A DNA stretch of 64,000 bases from positions 8,618,390 to 8,682,389 of the forward strand of contig NW_023503409.1 in NCBI RefSeq assembly GCF_014529535.1, given 5' to 3'. Source of the DNA: Bradysia coprophila (taxonomy: Eukaryota; Arthropoda; Insecta; Diptera; Sciaridae). Below, piece after piece: positions 12,786 through 23,701 of the stretch. The stretch's first letter is position 1; every line of letters begins with the position of its first letter. A model generated the notes under the pieces. The model ran no database searches. It was not told the origin of the DNA and saw nothing but the letters and a program-made list of their open reading frames with translations. A program made the translations under genes and the position numbers.

Positions 12786-13760
12786 TAGAGGCGCCACATT
12801 TTTAGCCCCGTACGAAGTACAAAGGGGCTTATAGGATTACGATGCCGTGTGTAATTGATGGAATTCGAAGCAGACGGTAAGGGCAAAGTGTTTGCCTATG
12901 TTCATAGATGACGAATCTACAATAAAAATTTTGTCTGTCCGTCTGTCCGTCTGTCACGTCGATATCTTGAGTAAATCAAATCCGATTTCAAAAATTTTTT
13001 TTCCCTGAAAGATAGTCGAAATAGTGAGGCTAAGTTCGAAGATGGGCATATTCGGGTCGGCCCTTCGTGAGTTAGGGCCACCTAAGTGATTTAAGGTCTT
13101 TTGGTGATATTTATGGCAAAATAAACGATGGAAATGTAAAATGACACGGCAAATGATAGGTATTGTCAATACCAATCCAGGAAATTTTTTTTTAAAAATC
13201 GGGTGAGTCGACCGTGAGTTAGGGCCTTAGAAGTGAAATGCTACTAGGGCCCTATGTGTATTTTACATAGAACTCGAGTAAATTTCATTCGTTTTTCGTA
13301 ATTTTTGTGTCATTTGGAAGGTTACAAAAGCCTAATAGAATGTTGTTGAAAAAAAAAAATAAATTTGGGTCCTCGGACTAAGGCCGCTACTAGGGCCCTT
13401 TGCGTATTTTACATACAACTCGAGTAAATTTCATCCGTTTTTCGTAATTTTTGTGTCATTTGAAAGATAATCGAACACCGAATAGAATGTTGTTGAAAAA
13501 AAAAAAATTAAATTTGGGTCCTCAGACTGAGGCCGATACTAGGGCCCTATGTGTATTTTACATATAACTCGAGCAAATTTCATCCGTTTTTCGTAATTTT
13601 TGTTACATTTGGGAGGTAATCAAAGGCCGAATAGAATGTAGTTGAAAAAAATTTTTAATTTGGGTCCTCGGACTGAAGAAAAATAAAATTTTAGGGCGAT
13701 TTGAAATTTTTGTTTCGTTTGAAAGGAACGTCGTACGGGGCTTCGTAATTGCGCTATGCG
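12786..13760. repeat. repeat unit carrying a ~147-bp tandem array
   Basis: A repeat begins near agccccgtacgaagtacaa and includes the low-complexity tract gtctgtccgtctgtc (12932-12953). It contains three tandem units anchored on tactagggccc at 13242, 13388 and 13537 (periods 146 and 149). Each unit runs through an ACTCGAG-containing block, ttcgtaatttttgt and tttgggtcctc. Unit 3 decays after about 13680. The part at 12955-13050 (cgatatcttgagtaaat ... taagttcgaagatgggc) is homologous to the monomer of the array at 16.7-17.5 kb. Confidence 0.75.
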
Positions 13761-13958
13761 CAATTTCTAAGATGTACACATTACATAATAATTTTACTTT
13801 AACTACATTAACCGGCGCAATAGGCTTACGGTCAAAGTAGGGTGACAGACGCACTAGGGTCACGTACGCAATAGATATACGGGTTTGTACGGGGCTCAGT
13901 CGCAGCAAACGCTCCGACTGTTCTGATGGCTCGTTTTCATAGTACTTCATTCTCTGCA

Positions 13959-14042
13959 GCTTATTTTCATGTGAACCAACTTCACATATGTCATTACAGA
14001 ACAATATGTCACCATATGAAGGTGGTTCATATGAAAATAAGC
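13959..14042. repeat. 84-bp near-perfect hairpin
   Basis: The arms 13959-13990 (gcttattttcatgtgaacc...) and 14013-14042 are inverted repeats of each other with a few mismatches, around a loop of about 22 bases. It is probably the remnant of a small foldback element. Confidence 0.6.
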
Positions 14043-14833
14043 GCGGTGATAGCAGTAATTTTATGACAGAATGTATTAAAATATGGAAAAACGCTATTAC
14101 ATTTCTTCCTTGTTTCAAAACATCATTCTCCTATGGCTCTCGTTCGTTTTTAAAGTGTCAAAAATCGTTTGGAACAGACTTATAACACCACTGAGTTGAT
14201 CGCAGTGACAGAAAAGTTTTCTAGCTGTTCCTTTGCTCGGAAGACTCTTCCGGGAAGAGTATCTGCTGTTCGTTAGCAACCGTTTTGAATGTGATACGGT
14301 TGATGTAAATAGGTCTGTTCCAAGGTTATTTGAGTTGTCAAAATGTCATCCAGACCCAAAAAAGCGTTGAAGATGTGACATGCAGTTGAGTTTCGGCATT
14401 TTCATGAGCGTTTTGAGATAGACTTGATACATACTATTATATCGAGTCGATAGACTATTCGTCGCCGTGTGCGAAAGTACTAGAATGTCAAAGTGACAGA
14501 AACGTAAAAGCGCATCAAGTGAACGTACTTACCGTTGTGTCATTTTGATGAGAAACAAATTTACGGTCTACAGCAAATAGCACCTAGTGTTTTGTTAATA
14601 AAATAATCGAAAGTAAGTGAAATTCATTGAATTTGTCGGTTGTTACTATCTTTTCAAAAGGCTATTCGTTCAACCAACTGAAAATGGATTGTGAAAATTG
14701 CATTTTCAGAAGAAGTTGCATAGTCATTCAAAACATAACCTAGAAAAACAATTCTTACTAGAGCCGACCGTTGTTTTATGGAACACAACAAAATTGAACT
14801 CAAATTTCCCCTTTCACACAGCTTCAAGCCAGT

Positions 14834-15697
14834 ATGTTTTTGACGCGTTCTGAATACGATCGAGGTGTCAATACCTTTTCGCCGGAAGGAAGACTGTTCC
14901 AGGTTGAATATGCCATCGAAGCAATCAAATTGGGCTCGACTGCTATCGGAATTCGTACTCCGGAAGGTGTAGTCATGGCCGTCGAGAAACGTATCACGTC
15001 GCCACTGATGGAACCGGCAACAGTCGAGAAAATCGTTGAAGTAGATAAACATATCGGATGTGCAACATCTGGTTTAATGGCTGATGCTCGGTAAGCTGTT
15101 TTGTTGAAAGCGTCCGAAATGTTGTTTGTGCTGATGTATCCGTTTCCAGTACTTTAATTGATCGAGCCCGCGTTGAATGCCAAAGTCATTGGTTTGTCTA
15201 CAACGAAAAGATGACCGTCGAATCATGTGCTCAAGCTGTTTCCAGTTTAGCTATCCAATTCGGCGACAGTGCCGATGGTGGATCAGCAATGAGTCGTCCA
15301 TTCGGTGTTGCTATTTTATTTGCTGGAATCGATTCCGGTGATCCTCAATTGTGGCATATGGACCCGTCTGGTACGTACATTCAATATGATGCCAAGGCTA
15401 TCGGATCTGGCAGCGAAGGTGCCCAACAGAATTTGCAAGTAATGTCGACGATGATGAATCAGAGTCTCGCAGTTTCGTTTTAAGTTTTTCTTCTTTTTTT
15501 CTTCATTTAATTAGGAAAGCTTCACGCCGAACATGACCATACAAGAAGCGGTTAATTTATCGTTGCGAACACTGAAGGAAGTCATGGAGGAAAAGCTAAA
15601 CTCTACGAATGTCGAGGTTATGATAATGACACCCGAGCGGCTGTTCCAAATGTATACAAAAGAAGAGGTGCAGAAAATTATCGAAGACTTACAGTGA
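14834..15697 (+). CDS. Prosalpha5: proteasome subunit alpha type-5
   Basis: Three exons: 14834-15090, 15150-15438 and 15515-15697, with introns of 59 and 76 bp (GTAAGC and GTAATG donors), giving 242 residues, the normal length of PSMA5. The N-terminal alpha-type proteasome signature is intact: [18 protein letters not shown], then [16 protein letters not shown] (about residues 6-39). It is followed by TTP-like [12 protein letters not shown], the [14 protein letters not shown] block and the acidic C-terminus. The subunit forms part of the outer alpha ring of the 20S core, where it gates substrate entry and is not itself catalytic. The start is the family's conserved [12 protein letters not shown] 5' UTR intron is likely: GTAAGT donor at 14613 and a tttcacacag acceptor at 14821, twelve bases before the ATG. 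No neighbouring gene is functionally linked. Confidence 0.97.
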
Positions 15698-16665
15698 ACG
15701 AGAAAATATTTTTCTATTGTGAGATTGAGCGGAAGCGAAGGTCATTTCTCATTATTAAACTTGTGGTAAAAATTTGGTCGATTGTGTTTGCTCAAGACGG
15801 AAAGTTGCGGAAGAATTTTGTTGAAATGTTGCCGAGGAAGTGGGATGCGTCCACAGTCCACATTGACATGATCTTACGGAGTATTGGGTGTACCGCATTT
15901 GTACTTGTAATATTTTGAGTTTGCTTTTCATGGGTTAAATTTATTGGTACACATCACAGCTTAGAACAATTGAAGCTAGCGTGCGAAGTGAGTGTTTATT
16001 TTTGGGAATTTTATTTCTGATAATTCCGACAAAAAAACTCTGAAAATATTCTTAGGAATTTTTCGGAATTTTCAGAGTTAAAATTCTTAAAAGTAAGTCT
16101 GAATACAGACTGAGGTTTTCCTTATTAACTCAGATCTATAATCTGCGATTTAAATCCGAAGAGTTCAAGTCAAGTGAATTCCAAACAATTGATAACATAT
16201 GTAGAGATTCATAGTAGAGAGTGACCGGTCATGATATTGTAAATGTTTTTGGAAATTCATACTTTTGTAGAGTTTTGGATTTGAAGGACACCATGGTTGA
16301 TAAAGGAATAAGTCTCAGAGTCTTGTGAATAGTTTTAGGAAGATGGAACTTCGGACCTAAAACTTTGTTAGGGGATGTATACGACTCATTTAACTAGAAC
16401 GTCTCAGCAATAACGATCCAATGTCACCTTAGTTGTAGGTGCGATTGCGACAAAAATTTTCATTTATTTAAATTTACCGAATTTCCATACGCCGCAAATC
16501 AAAACAGAAGTAAATAATTCAAAAAATTGGTACACTTATGTGTACTGAAAGGACTGAAAGTCATGGGTCTTATGGATGATAAACACCCTAAAATGTTTGT
16601 CACACAATGTTTACTACTATGATTGAAAATGCATGAATGTATGACCAAAAACGTTAAATATAGAA
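15698..16665. other. 3' UTR and non-coding stretch
   Basis: The first bases are the 3' UTR of the proteasome gene. An ATTAAA at 15754-15759 could serve as poly(A) signal. A small palindrome sits at about 16020-16085 (ctctgaaaat ... attttcagag). Nothing else is recognisable. Confidence 0.4.
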
Positions 16666-17520
16666 AAGGTTTGTCACACTTTGATGATTCCTTGATAACA
16701 TGATAACTTGACTAATTCTCAACGGATTTCCAAAAACTTTTTTTTAATCGACGGGGAATTGAATTCCTGAGGTTAAGTTCGAAGATGGGCTATGACGGTC
16801 GGGTGATCTTAGAGATATTCCCAAAAGAATGTTTGTCTTGTCGGTTGATTCCACGATAACTCGAGTAGTGTTCGATGGATTTCCAAAAACTTTTTATTAA
16901 TCGACAGCGAATTAAATTGGTGAGGTTAAGTTCGAAGATGGGTCGTAACGGACGGGTGATCTTAGAGATATTCACAAAAGAATTTTTGTCTTGTTTCTTT
17001 ATAACACGATAACTGAAGTAATTCTCAACGGAATTCCAAAAACTTTGTTTTAATCGACGGGGAATTGAATTCCTGAGGTTAAGTTCGAAGATGGACTATA
17101 ACAGACGGGTGATCTTAGAGATATTCTCAAAAGAATTTTTGTCTTGTCGCTTGATTCCACGATAACTCGAGTAGTTTTCGATGGATTTCCAAAATGTTTT
17201 TTTTTAATCGACAGCGAATTAAATTGCTGAGGTTAATTTCGAAGATAGGTCATAACGGACGGGTGATCTTAGAGATATTCACAAAAGAATTTTTGTCTCG
17301 TTCCTAGATAACACGATAACTTCACGTAATCCTCAACGGATTTCAAAAACTTATTTTATTAGACGGGGAATTCCATTCCCGAGGATAAGTTCAAAGATGG
17401 GCTATAACATAACGGTCGGGGGATCTGAGAGATATTCCCAAAAGAATTTTTGTATCGTCCCGTGATATTATCGTGTTTAAGTTGAGTAATTCTTAATGGT
17501 TTTCCACAAAAGAAAATTAT
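16666..17520. repeat. 153-bp tandem array with alternating A/B monomers
   Basis: Five monomers are anchored on ttaagttcgaagatgg at 16773, 16926, 17079, 17233 and 17385 (periods 153, 153, 154 and 152). Monomers 1, 3 and 5 share ctcaacgg and cggggaattgaattcc-type blocks. Monomers 2 and 4 share gattccacgataactcgag and cagcgaattaaatt blocks. The array therefore has an A-B-A-B-A higher-order pattern with a dimer of about 306 bp. It decays after about 17460. The same monomer family occurs once at about 12955-13050. Confidence 0.8.
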
Positions 17521-17640
17521 AAATACTAAAAAAGAAATTTTTGGGTTAAGTTCGTTAATACTGGAATAATATTCTAGGATTTATTCCAAAAATTTTTTTG
17601 TGTAATATCTTGGTATCGATGATAAAAAAAAATTAAAGTT

Positions 17641-17698
17641 TGGACGAGTGTGAACTTTGCGGCCAGAGCGAAGCGAGGGCCGTAATCACACGAGTTCC
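17641..17698. repeat. short hairpin with agcgaagcgag loop
   Basis: An imperfect inverted repeat (ggacgagtgtga...gcggcc and ggccg...tcacacgagttcc) closes on the loop agagcgaagcgag. Similar GC-rich loops top many hairpins in this window. Confidence 0.5.
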
Positions 17699-18053
17699 AT
17701 TTTTATTTAAGAGGTACGCGAGAAATTCGCCCCTTTCCAGGGTCTGTTAGCAGACAATAAAACTTAAGAGGCATCGGTGGTTAGCTAAAATTGTAGTATT
17801 AATCAATATAATGGAAAAACTCGCACACGTTCGGCTGGGAGTCTCTCACAGAGAGACAGTTGGAAAAATTGTCATCAATAGTAATAAATTAACATATAAG
17901 TTACCATACCATACCAATAAAAGGTGTCAAAACATGGTCTCATTCTTCCATGTTTTTATAAAAAAAACTTTACCAACTCTGAAAAAAGTGAGCAGTGTAA
18001 CGAAATTTTCATAAACTGCTTAGTTTTCTCATGGCTGGTCAAACTGCTACAAC

Positions 18054-18231
18054 CAATACCCTCTCTAGCAAACAAACTACTTTTATTAAGGTGGTAAAAG
18101 AATCAAGTAGCCTTTACATGTAAATTACAGCGTAGTTAGTCAAAATGTAGAATAGTGTTTGTAAAATACAAAGAAATAAGGTGTGAATTTGACACAGAGA
18201 ATTGAGAGTTTGGTTGCTAGAGAGAGTATTG
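18054..18231. mobile_element. 178-bp MITE with 7-bp target duplication, copy 1
   Basis: The terminal inverted repeat is caataccctctctagcaa at the left and its complement ttgctagagagagtattg at the right. The element is flanked by the direct repeat ctacaac (18047-18053 and 18232-18238). A second copy at 43695-43879 has the same ends and interior and its own 7-bp flank. The interior is non-coding. Confidence 0.8.
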
Positions 18232-18634
18232 CTACAACCTAATCTGTTTTATGTTGAAAGCTAACAATTCGTGGTCGTTATTGCAGTCGTACATACTTGA
18301 AAAATGATTCTGGCGGAAAGATATCATCAAAAGACAGTATTTAAAAATCACTCAAATGTATACTTTTCAGCAAAGCATCGATACCTCTTAAGTACTGAAA
18401 ATACGTATGAGCCATTTTGAAGTACATGATATGAACGAAGTTTTTTATGTGGATTGAGAATCTGTGGTATTTAAGTAAAGGGAATAAGAATCTCTAAGCT
18501 AAACTTTGCTACTGGACGCATACCCTTGTACTTTTATATAACTTTTAGAGTGATTTTTTTGCTCGGATTACAAAAATCTTCTTGAGAAAATTAGTCAGTC
18601 AGTCAAGGGATCTGACCCATCCAAAAGATGGGGC
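18232..18634. other. non-coding stretch
   Basis: No gene, RNA or repeat is recognisable between the MITE and the ABCC fragment. Confidence 0.4.
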
Positions 18635-19013
18635 CTAATAAGGTAGTAATCGTTTATCTTGCCTTGACTCAGCTACTTCGTCTTCGGCCTTAAACAAAAA
18701 ATTAAAAAAGAATCGAAATATTCGGGCATCTATCACTTCTTTTGCCAAACCACACAGGCACTCAGCCCCACTTTCTTTCGCCAAGTCGTAAAAAATACCC
18801 GTTTCATTCTGTAGCAGAACATGGGGCTCATCGAATTCCGGCAATTAAATCCATTCTATTAGTTCCCGACACATAGGACAATAGATCATAGTGCAGACTT
18901 ACAGCTGTGACACCAGCGTCCAAAACTAGTACACCATCGCATTTGATGATTGTGTCCAGGCGATGAGCAATCGTTATGAAAGTTGAATCGCTAACGTTCT
19001 TGCTGATAGCCGT
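18635..19013 (-). pseudogene. ABCC/MRP transporter 3' fragment with a broken splice site
   Basis: Two pieces of an ABC transporter C-terminus remain. Exon 19013-18903 (acceptor CACACAG, donor GTAAGT) encodes TAISKNVSDS then TFITIAHRLD..., including the H-loop region ITIAHRL and VLVLDAG of the second nucleotide-binding domain. The next block, 18844-18635, encodes LPEFDEPHVLLQNETGIFYD followed by LAKESG, the conserved C-terminal continuation of the ABCC subfamily. The block joins in frame only if an acceptor sat at 18846-18845, and there the sequence reads AA instead of AG (plus-strand T at 18845). The other AG in the intron (TAATAG) gives the wrong frame. No Walker A, ABC signature or Walker B coding region lies upstream before the next gene at 19980. 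I infer a truncated, non-functional duplicate of an MRP gene. Confidence 0.75.
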
Positions 19014-19979
19014 CTGTGTGTTTTAATTTTACATCAGTACGTTCAGCATTTGTCCAAAGAAAAATTACGATTATGCCACTTGAGTAAAGTGACTTGATTC
19101 ATTTCTGCGATTTCTAAATGAAGATCTCTTTTCGTACCACTTTTTCAATCAAGACTGTCGAAAGGGTTCAGTGATAACAGATTGATAACTTGAATCACAT
19201 AAACATGTCACATACGGTTATTCATCTTTTATCGATAACGACGACAAAAATAATGACACGCTCTGTGTAATATGGTCCCTTATATAGTAAAGTGAATGTT
19301 AAAACAATCGAAATACAAGATTTGAAATCAACAGATAAAGTACTTTGATCGATGGAAGTAATAGACCCGATAATTAGTTTGTTCCAAATAACTGTAAACC
19401 CGAACTTTGACAACACTAACGGCAACGATTTCATACACAGCAACATAACCTACATGATTTTACATGCAAATGTTGATAAGGTTATGTCTCTGTGGATGAA
19501 ATTTGACAATTCGTATGGCCTTGGGACAAACCTATCATTCTTGTCATATGCTTGCCGTCTGTAACAGGTTAAATTTTCAACATTAAAAATTGTCACAAAT
19601 GAAGGTTTGGAATTGTTAAGAGCTCGGTAGGCCCTATACAGAAACAAAAATTAGCGGATCGCTCGAGAAATTTTCCTAAAAATTGAGCGAATTTCTGACC
19701 CCGAATCACGGTAAAAGGACCCTTGTCGGAAGTGTTCCACCTTGTAAAATTGTCTAACTCTATTCTTAGTATGTTGATGCAGAATTCTGGATGTTGGGAG
19801 ATAGAGAAGTTCATTATCAGATTTAATAGCCCACAAAAACGATACACAGACAGAACAAAGCGAAACTTTAATATTTTTGCATTACAAAACTCAACAATGA
19901 GTTGAATTGTTCCCGAAATCACACAATTTACATTTCTCTATCACGAATCGTTGACCCCACCTGCGTAGATAATTTGCAT
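19014..19979. other. non-coding stretch with dispersed repeats
   Basis: Contains copies of two dispersed repeats: 19473-19540 (tgttgataaggttatgtctc...), related to 44343-44410, and the inverted gacggcaagca repeat at 19541-19575. Frames seen on both strands lack domains. Confidence 0.5.
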
Positions 19980-20265
19980 CTATCTCAACAGTAAATCCTC
20001 TGGAATATCTGATCCATCAATATCGATCATCGGATTTGCATCTGCATAGTACTGTGGAGAATCAGTGGCACCCACATCCGGAATGACCATTGGTTGGTCA
20101 GTAAATGTGCTACGAAAGGAATTTTGTCGGAATTATAAGTTTATTTGAAAATATGGCCTTACAACGATGCAACACATACAATTCATCTTGAGGCCAACTG
20201 TTGATCACACAAACGAATAAGATGAGAACGATTGTGCAGCAAATTTTCACCGAAAAATTGAACAT
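19980..20265 (-). CDS. small secreted acidic peptide, unknown
   Basis: Two exons, 20265-20180 and 20109-19980, with a 70-bp intron (GTATGT donor, TTCGTAG acceptor, phase 2), give about 71 residues. The N-terminus is a clear signal peptide (MFNFSVKICCTIVLILFVCV). The mature part is short and acidic, without cysteines, and ends ...MIDIDGSDIPEDLLLR. A TATA box (TATAAAAG at 20349-20356) lies about 85 bases upstream of the ATG, supporting a real promoter. The splice model was chosen because GTATGT is the only strong donor that keeps the second exon in frame. I recognise no family. A cuticle, haemolymph or peptide-precursor role is possible but unsupported. Confidence 0.6.
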
Positions 20266-20348
20266 TTTGTTGCAGAGACACTTTGATGAGGTAACGTTAC
20301 TGTCGTATCTAATGTTGAAATAAAACCCATTCCGATGATTATCATGGG

Positions 20349-20356
20349 CTTTTATA
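20349..20356 (-). promoter_or_regulatory. TATA box for the small secreted peptide gene
   Basis: The minus strand reads CCTATAAAAGCCC. Spacing to the ATG at 20265 allows a transcription start near 20320 and a short 5' UTR. Confidence 0.55.
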
Positions 20357-20596
20357 GGATCGTAGCTCGTTGTTGGTAATTTGCTAAAGAAAAAATTTGC
20401 TCCAATTTTTTCGGGTCAATTAATAGACGAATAATTTCGCTTTTAAAAAATATATTATATTTCCACTTCATTCATGTAGTAACAATGACACATTTAATAT
20501 GTTCCTTCCGATTAAAAAAAAAAATTATTTAAAATCAACAGTGAGGTGTGTGTTATATAAAAGTAGTAATAGTTAAGGTAGACTGAATGTATTTAT

Positions 20597-22033
20597 TCAA
20601 GCTAAAATGGAATTTTCACTTTGCACCACTGAACCGCCATTTAAATTCGAATTGAAATCATCATCATCTTCGTCATCGGACGATCCATCGCGACTAGATT
20701 TTTGATTTTTTGTTCTCAGTTCAAATACCTGGCTGATTGCTTCTCGAAAACACAGCACATTATAGTCAATTACGCCTATAAATCATAGGAAAATACAACA
20801 AAATTAGAGCGTTCATCCAACCGGAAATAAAACTTTTTTTCTGGGCTGAAAACTTACTTTGTCGACTGAAATTATCTTCACGAAGTATGCACACGAGCGC
20901 CAGAAATTTGTTCACCTCACGCAAATAGAGAATTGTACTGTTATTCAGTTTAATTACACTAGCACTCTGGCTGTCGACAGCTCCATCGGATCTATAATCG
21001 AATAGTTGTTAGATTAGTACGTGCGATTGGTGATGCAAAAAGCAGAGTTCAATGTTGTACCCGTATATAGACGACAAATCGATAACCACGTCGATCATAT
21101 CACAACAAAGTTCGTAGCTCTGCATATCAACCGGCGAACAATCGGTGGCAATATAAATCTTTGATACCACGTCGAATAGGAAGGCTTTCTCAATGCCCGA
21201 ATTCTAAAAATTGATTGAAGTCATTAGTGCGATGGGATTGGGAAGTGGGTGGGAAACGGAAACTTCTTAAGATTAAAAATATCGTCAAAGAAGACTCAGC
21301 GCATCAGTTCGATTAAAACATATCCTGAGCCAATCATATTCAAGGCTGAATTTGTACTCGATGCTAAATTACTTACCGAAACTAAAATGTTCAACAGATT
21401 CTCTAGTGTCGGCAACTGTGGAATCAATTTCTGCACCACCTTGGAAAACGCTTCGAATATCGAATGATCATAAATGGAAGTCAGATGGAAATTCAATAAA
21501 ATCTGATCCAATCCAGCATCTGCCAGATCATCGGTGGCCCTCTGATGGATGTCACGTTGAGTTTCCATTTTCAAATCGTCACTGATACCGTCCACCTTGT
21601 GAATGAACACCTCGAACTTGATTCGGGAATTCACTTTGTACGCCTTGGTGACGGTTTGATTGAGTTTGGTCAGCGCTTCGATGTAATCGTCTCGGGCATC
21701 AATGACGAATACCAACGCACCACACCCACCGAAAATCATGTCCGAGTCGAATGATGCGTCGAAGAAATCAATTTGGCCCGGAAAGTCCCAGATTTGGAAT
21801 TGTACGAAACTGCTGTTGTTGATGTCGTCTTTGACAATTTTGTTGGTCGATTCGAGGAAGAGTGTCTCGTTGGGTGACATTTTATGAAACACCACCTTTT
21901 GTATGGAACTTTTACCGGATCTGCGGAGACCCATCAATAATATTCTCGGTTTTTGGTCGCTGCTACTTTGCTCCTCATGTTCGAAATTGCCATAGCCAAA
22001 ATCTTTGGGAAACGAACCCACATTATAGCTCAT
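20597..22033 (-). CDS. RagC-D: Rag GTPase C/D (RagC-D)
   Basis: Four exons: 22033-21377, 21203-21061, 20991-20858 and 20775-20597, all with GT..AG borders and consistent phase, giving 370 residues (the family is usually 370-400). The G domain shows G1 GLRRSGKSS (35-43), G3 WDFPGQ (82-87) and G4 HKVDG (145-149). The C-terminal roadblock-type dimerisation region follows, with the [20 protein letters not shown] and [12 protein letters not shown] blocks typical of RagC/D. RagC/D pairs with RagA/B on the lysosome, where the heterodimer recruits and activates TORC1 in response to amino acids. The last 40 or so residues are an acidic serine/aspartate tail. The poly(A) hexamer AATAAA starts on the final A of the TGA stop, so the 3' UTR must be very short or a further signal is used. 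The start at MSYNVGSF is the first in-frame Met. Confidence 0.95.
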
Positions 22034-23034
22034 TTGCTCATCTCCGTCCGGATAGCTAGTCTGTGTTGGATGTTTACAAAATTTCGATTTTGATTATCTT
22101 TTCTCAACGGAATATCATTTTACAAGCAACGTTACCATTTCGTCCGACTTAAATTGTGAATTTAGGGATGCAAATTAGATCAGGATCACAATTTGAAGGT
22201 TGTTGTTATTTTCCCTTTTCTTTTGTACGACTTCGATGATATTACACTTAGCAGTCAGAAATGTCAATGGGGAGCTCCATATGTTTTTGATTTACATGAC
22301 ATAAGGTGTTTATCGCCATCTTCCAATAGAACGTAGTACGAAGTAACGGGTTCATCTATTAACTCTCAGAGGTCTCTTCACTTCAGTGCAATCGAGATAT
22401 ATACAGTAGCGAATAGCTTAGATGGTTATTCGGCAGTAAGTTAGATCAAAACCAATGGTCAAATGGTATACCTAGACGTAAAACACCTACTGACTTTGTG
22501 GAAATATCAATGATAGAAGAGGACATTTACCACGAAATTATTATTGGTGGACATGTAGTACTAGCGTGTTGTAATTTTTCATTTCTGCATTCCATCATTT
22601 ACACTTCTATGTTCTCTAATGGTTCGTTGTTAAATCTGCGACGCTGAAAAAATGCCAGTAATTTCGATGTCATCTAATATCGATAACGACTGCGGGATTT
22701 AACGACAATCCCTTACTAGTGCTGTCTTTTATATATCCAAAAAAATGTTCGAAACAAATGAAGTAAAAGATTTGAAATCAATCTTTTGAAAATACCGAAG
22801 TTATAGATCCAATGGATCCATCCGATAGTAAAACTGCTGACATGCATGCCATCTGTGAAAGATCAAATGTTCGTAAAATGTTGCGAAGCTAAGTCTCGGT
22901 GTGGCTAGATATTCGACCTTTTTTGTTGCTTTGTCGAGGTACAAGGTATGTATGCATACTTATGCTGTTGAAAAGTAGGTTATATTGGATGCTGTTACAT
23001 GAGGTAACAATTTGAGGTGATGAAATAGTATGTT
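22034..23034. other. non-coding stretch
   Basis: Upstream region of RagC-D. A patch near 22740-22790 (aacaaatgaagtaaaagatttg) resembles sequence at 3338-3365 and the repeats at 52942 and 53241, so part of it is a diverged dispersed repeat. No gene is seen. Confidence 0.4.
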
Positions 23035-23135
23035 GTGTTACAAGTATTGTAATGTTGATTTTTTCAGCACTAGCGGAGCGAGTAAGGAAAATTGGGTCGT
23101 GTGCTGCAAAAATCTCATTACAATACGTGTAACAC
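23035..23135 (+). mobile_element. variable-stem hairpin element, member F
   Basis: The arms 23035-23070 (gtgttacaagtattgtaatg...cagcac) and 23101-23135 (gtgctg...cattacaatacgtgtaacac) pair. TAG at 23071-23073 faces CGT at 23098-23100, the same internal mismatch as in the other members. The apex reads cggagcgagtaagg. The outer ends differ from the TAGTTATTTAT type. Confidence 0.6.
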
Positions 23136-23142
23136 ATCATGC

Positions 23143-23398
23143 TTTGTGCCAACCGAGAATTGAAATAGACAGATGCCCAAAAAATCATAATTTTCATGGT
23201 AAACAATCACTCTTCAAATTTGATCGATCACATTGCTTTGCATTTTCTAAAACGAATGTTGTAATAACTCATACAAATTCCATAACAACACTGCTTTGAG
23301 TGTTGAAATATCACATCAAACGGGTGCTGAAATAAGTCACTTTACAACACTAAAATGAGTGCTGAAAAGAGTCGTATTTCAATTCTCGGTGGCACAAA
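23143..23398. mobile_element. 256-bp TIR element
   Basis: The left end tttgtgccaaccgagaattg and right end caattctcggtggcacaaa are inverted repeats of about 25 bp with one or two mismatches. Inside, the phrase gagtgctgaaa or gagtgttgaaa occurs several times. The element is non-coding. It lies immediately beside the hairpin at 23035-23135. Confidence 0.65.
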
Positions 23399-23602
23399 CA
23401 AACTCACAAGTGTGTTTTTGAGCAATGAGCTTCGGCATTTTTTTTTTTCAACAATAGTTTCGATGTCCGAGCCGTCTGTTCATAATGAACAGATTGCTCA
23501 TCTGAAGTAAGGTGAAGACATTTAACCTATTCCAGACGGCAAGCATATGACGAGTATTATCACCGGGTCTATTACTTCCTACGATCAATAGTATATTACT
23601 TC

Positions 23603-23701
23603 CGAGGTTCCAAGGTGTGTATTTGATAAGTGGGGTGTTACAGCCCGACCCGAAGGGGAGGGATGTATTCCCCACTTGTCAAATAACAACTTGGAACCTC
23701 G
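23603..23701. repeat. hairpin element with cccgaaggggaggg loop
   Basis: The arms 23603-23635 (cgaggttccaaggtg...) and 23670-23701 (...acttggaacctcg) are inverted repeats. The loop contains cagcccgacccgaagggga. The gacggcaagca dispersed repeat lies just to its left. Confidence 0.6.

Noticed and set aside
13603-14118. 171-codon open frame on the minus strand
   Set aside because: It runs across the tandem repeat and a hairpin MITE, has no domain or codon bias, and its start lies in repeat DNA.
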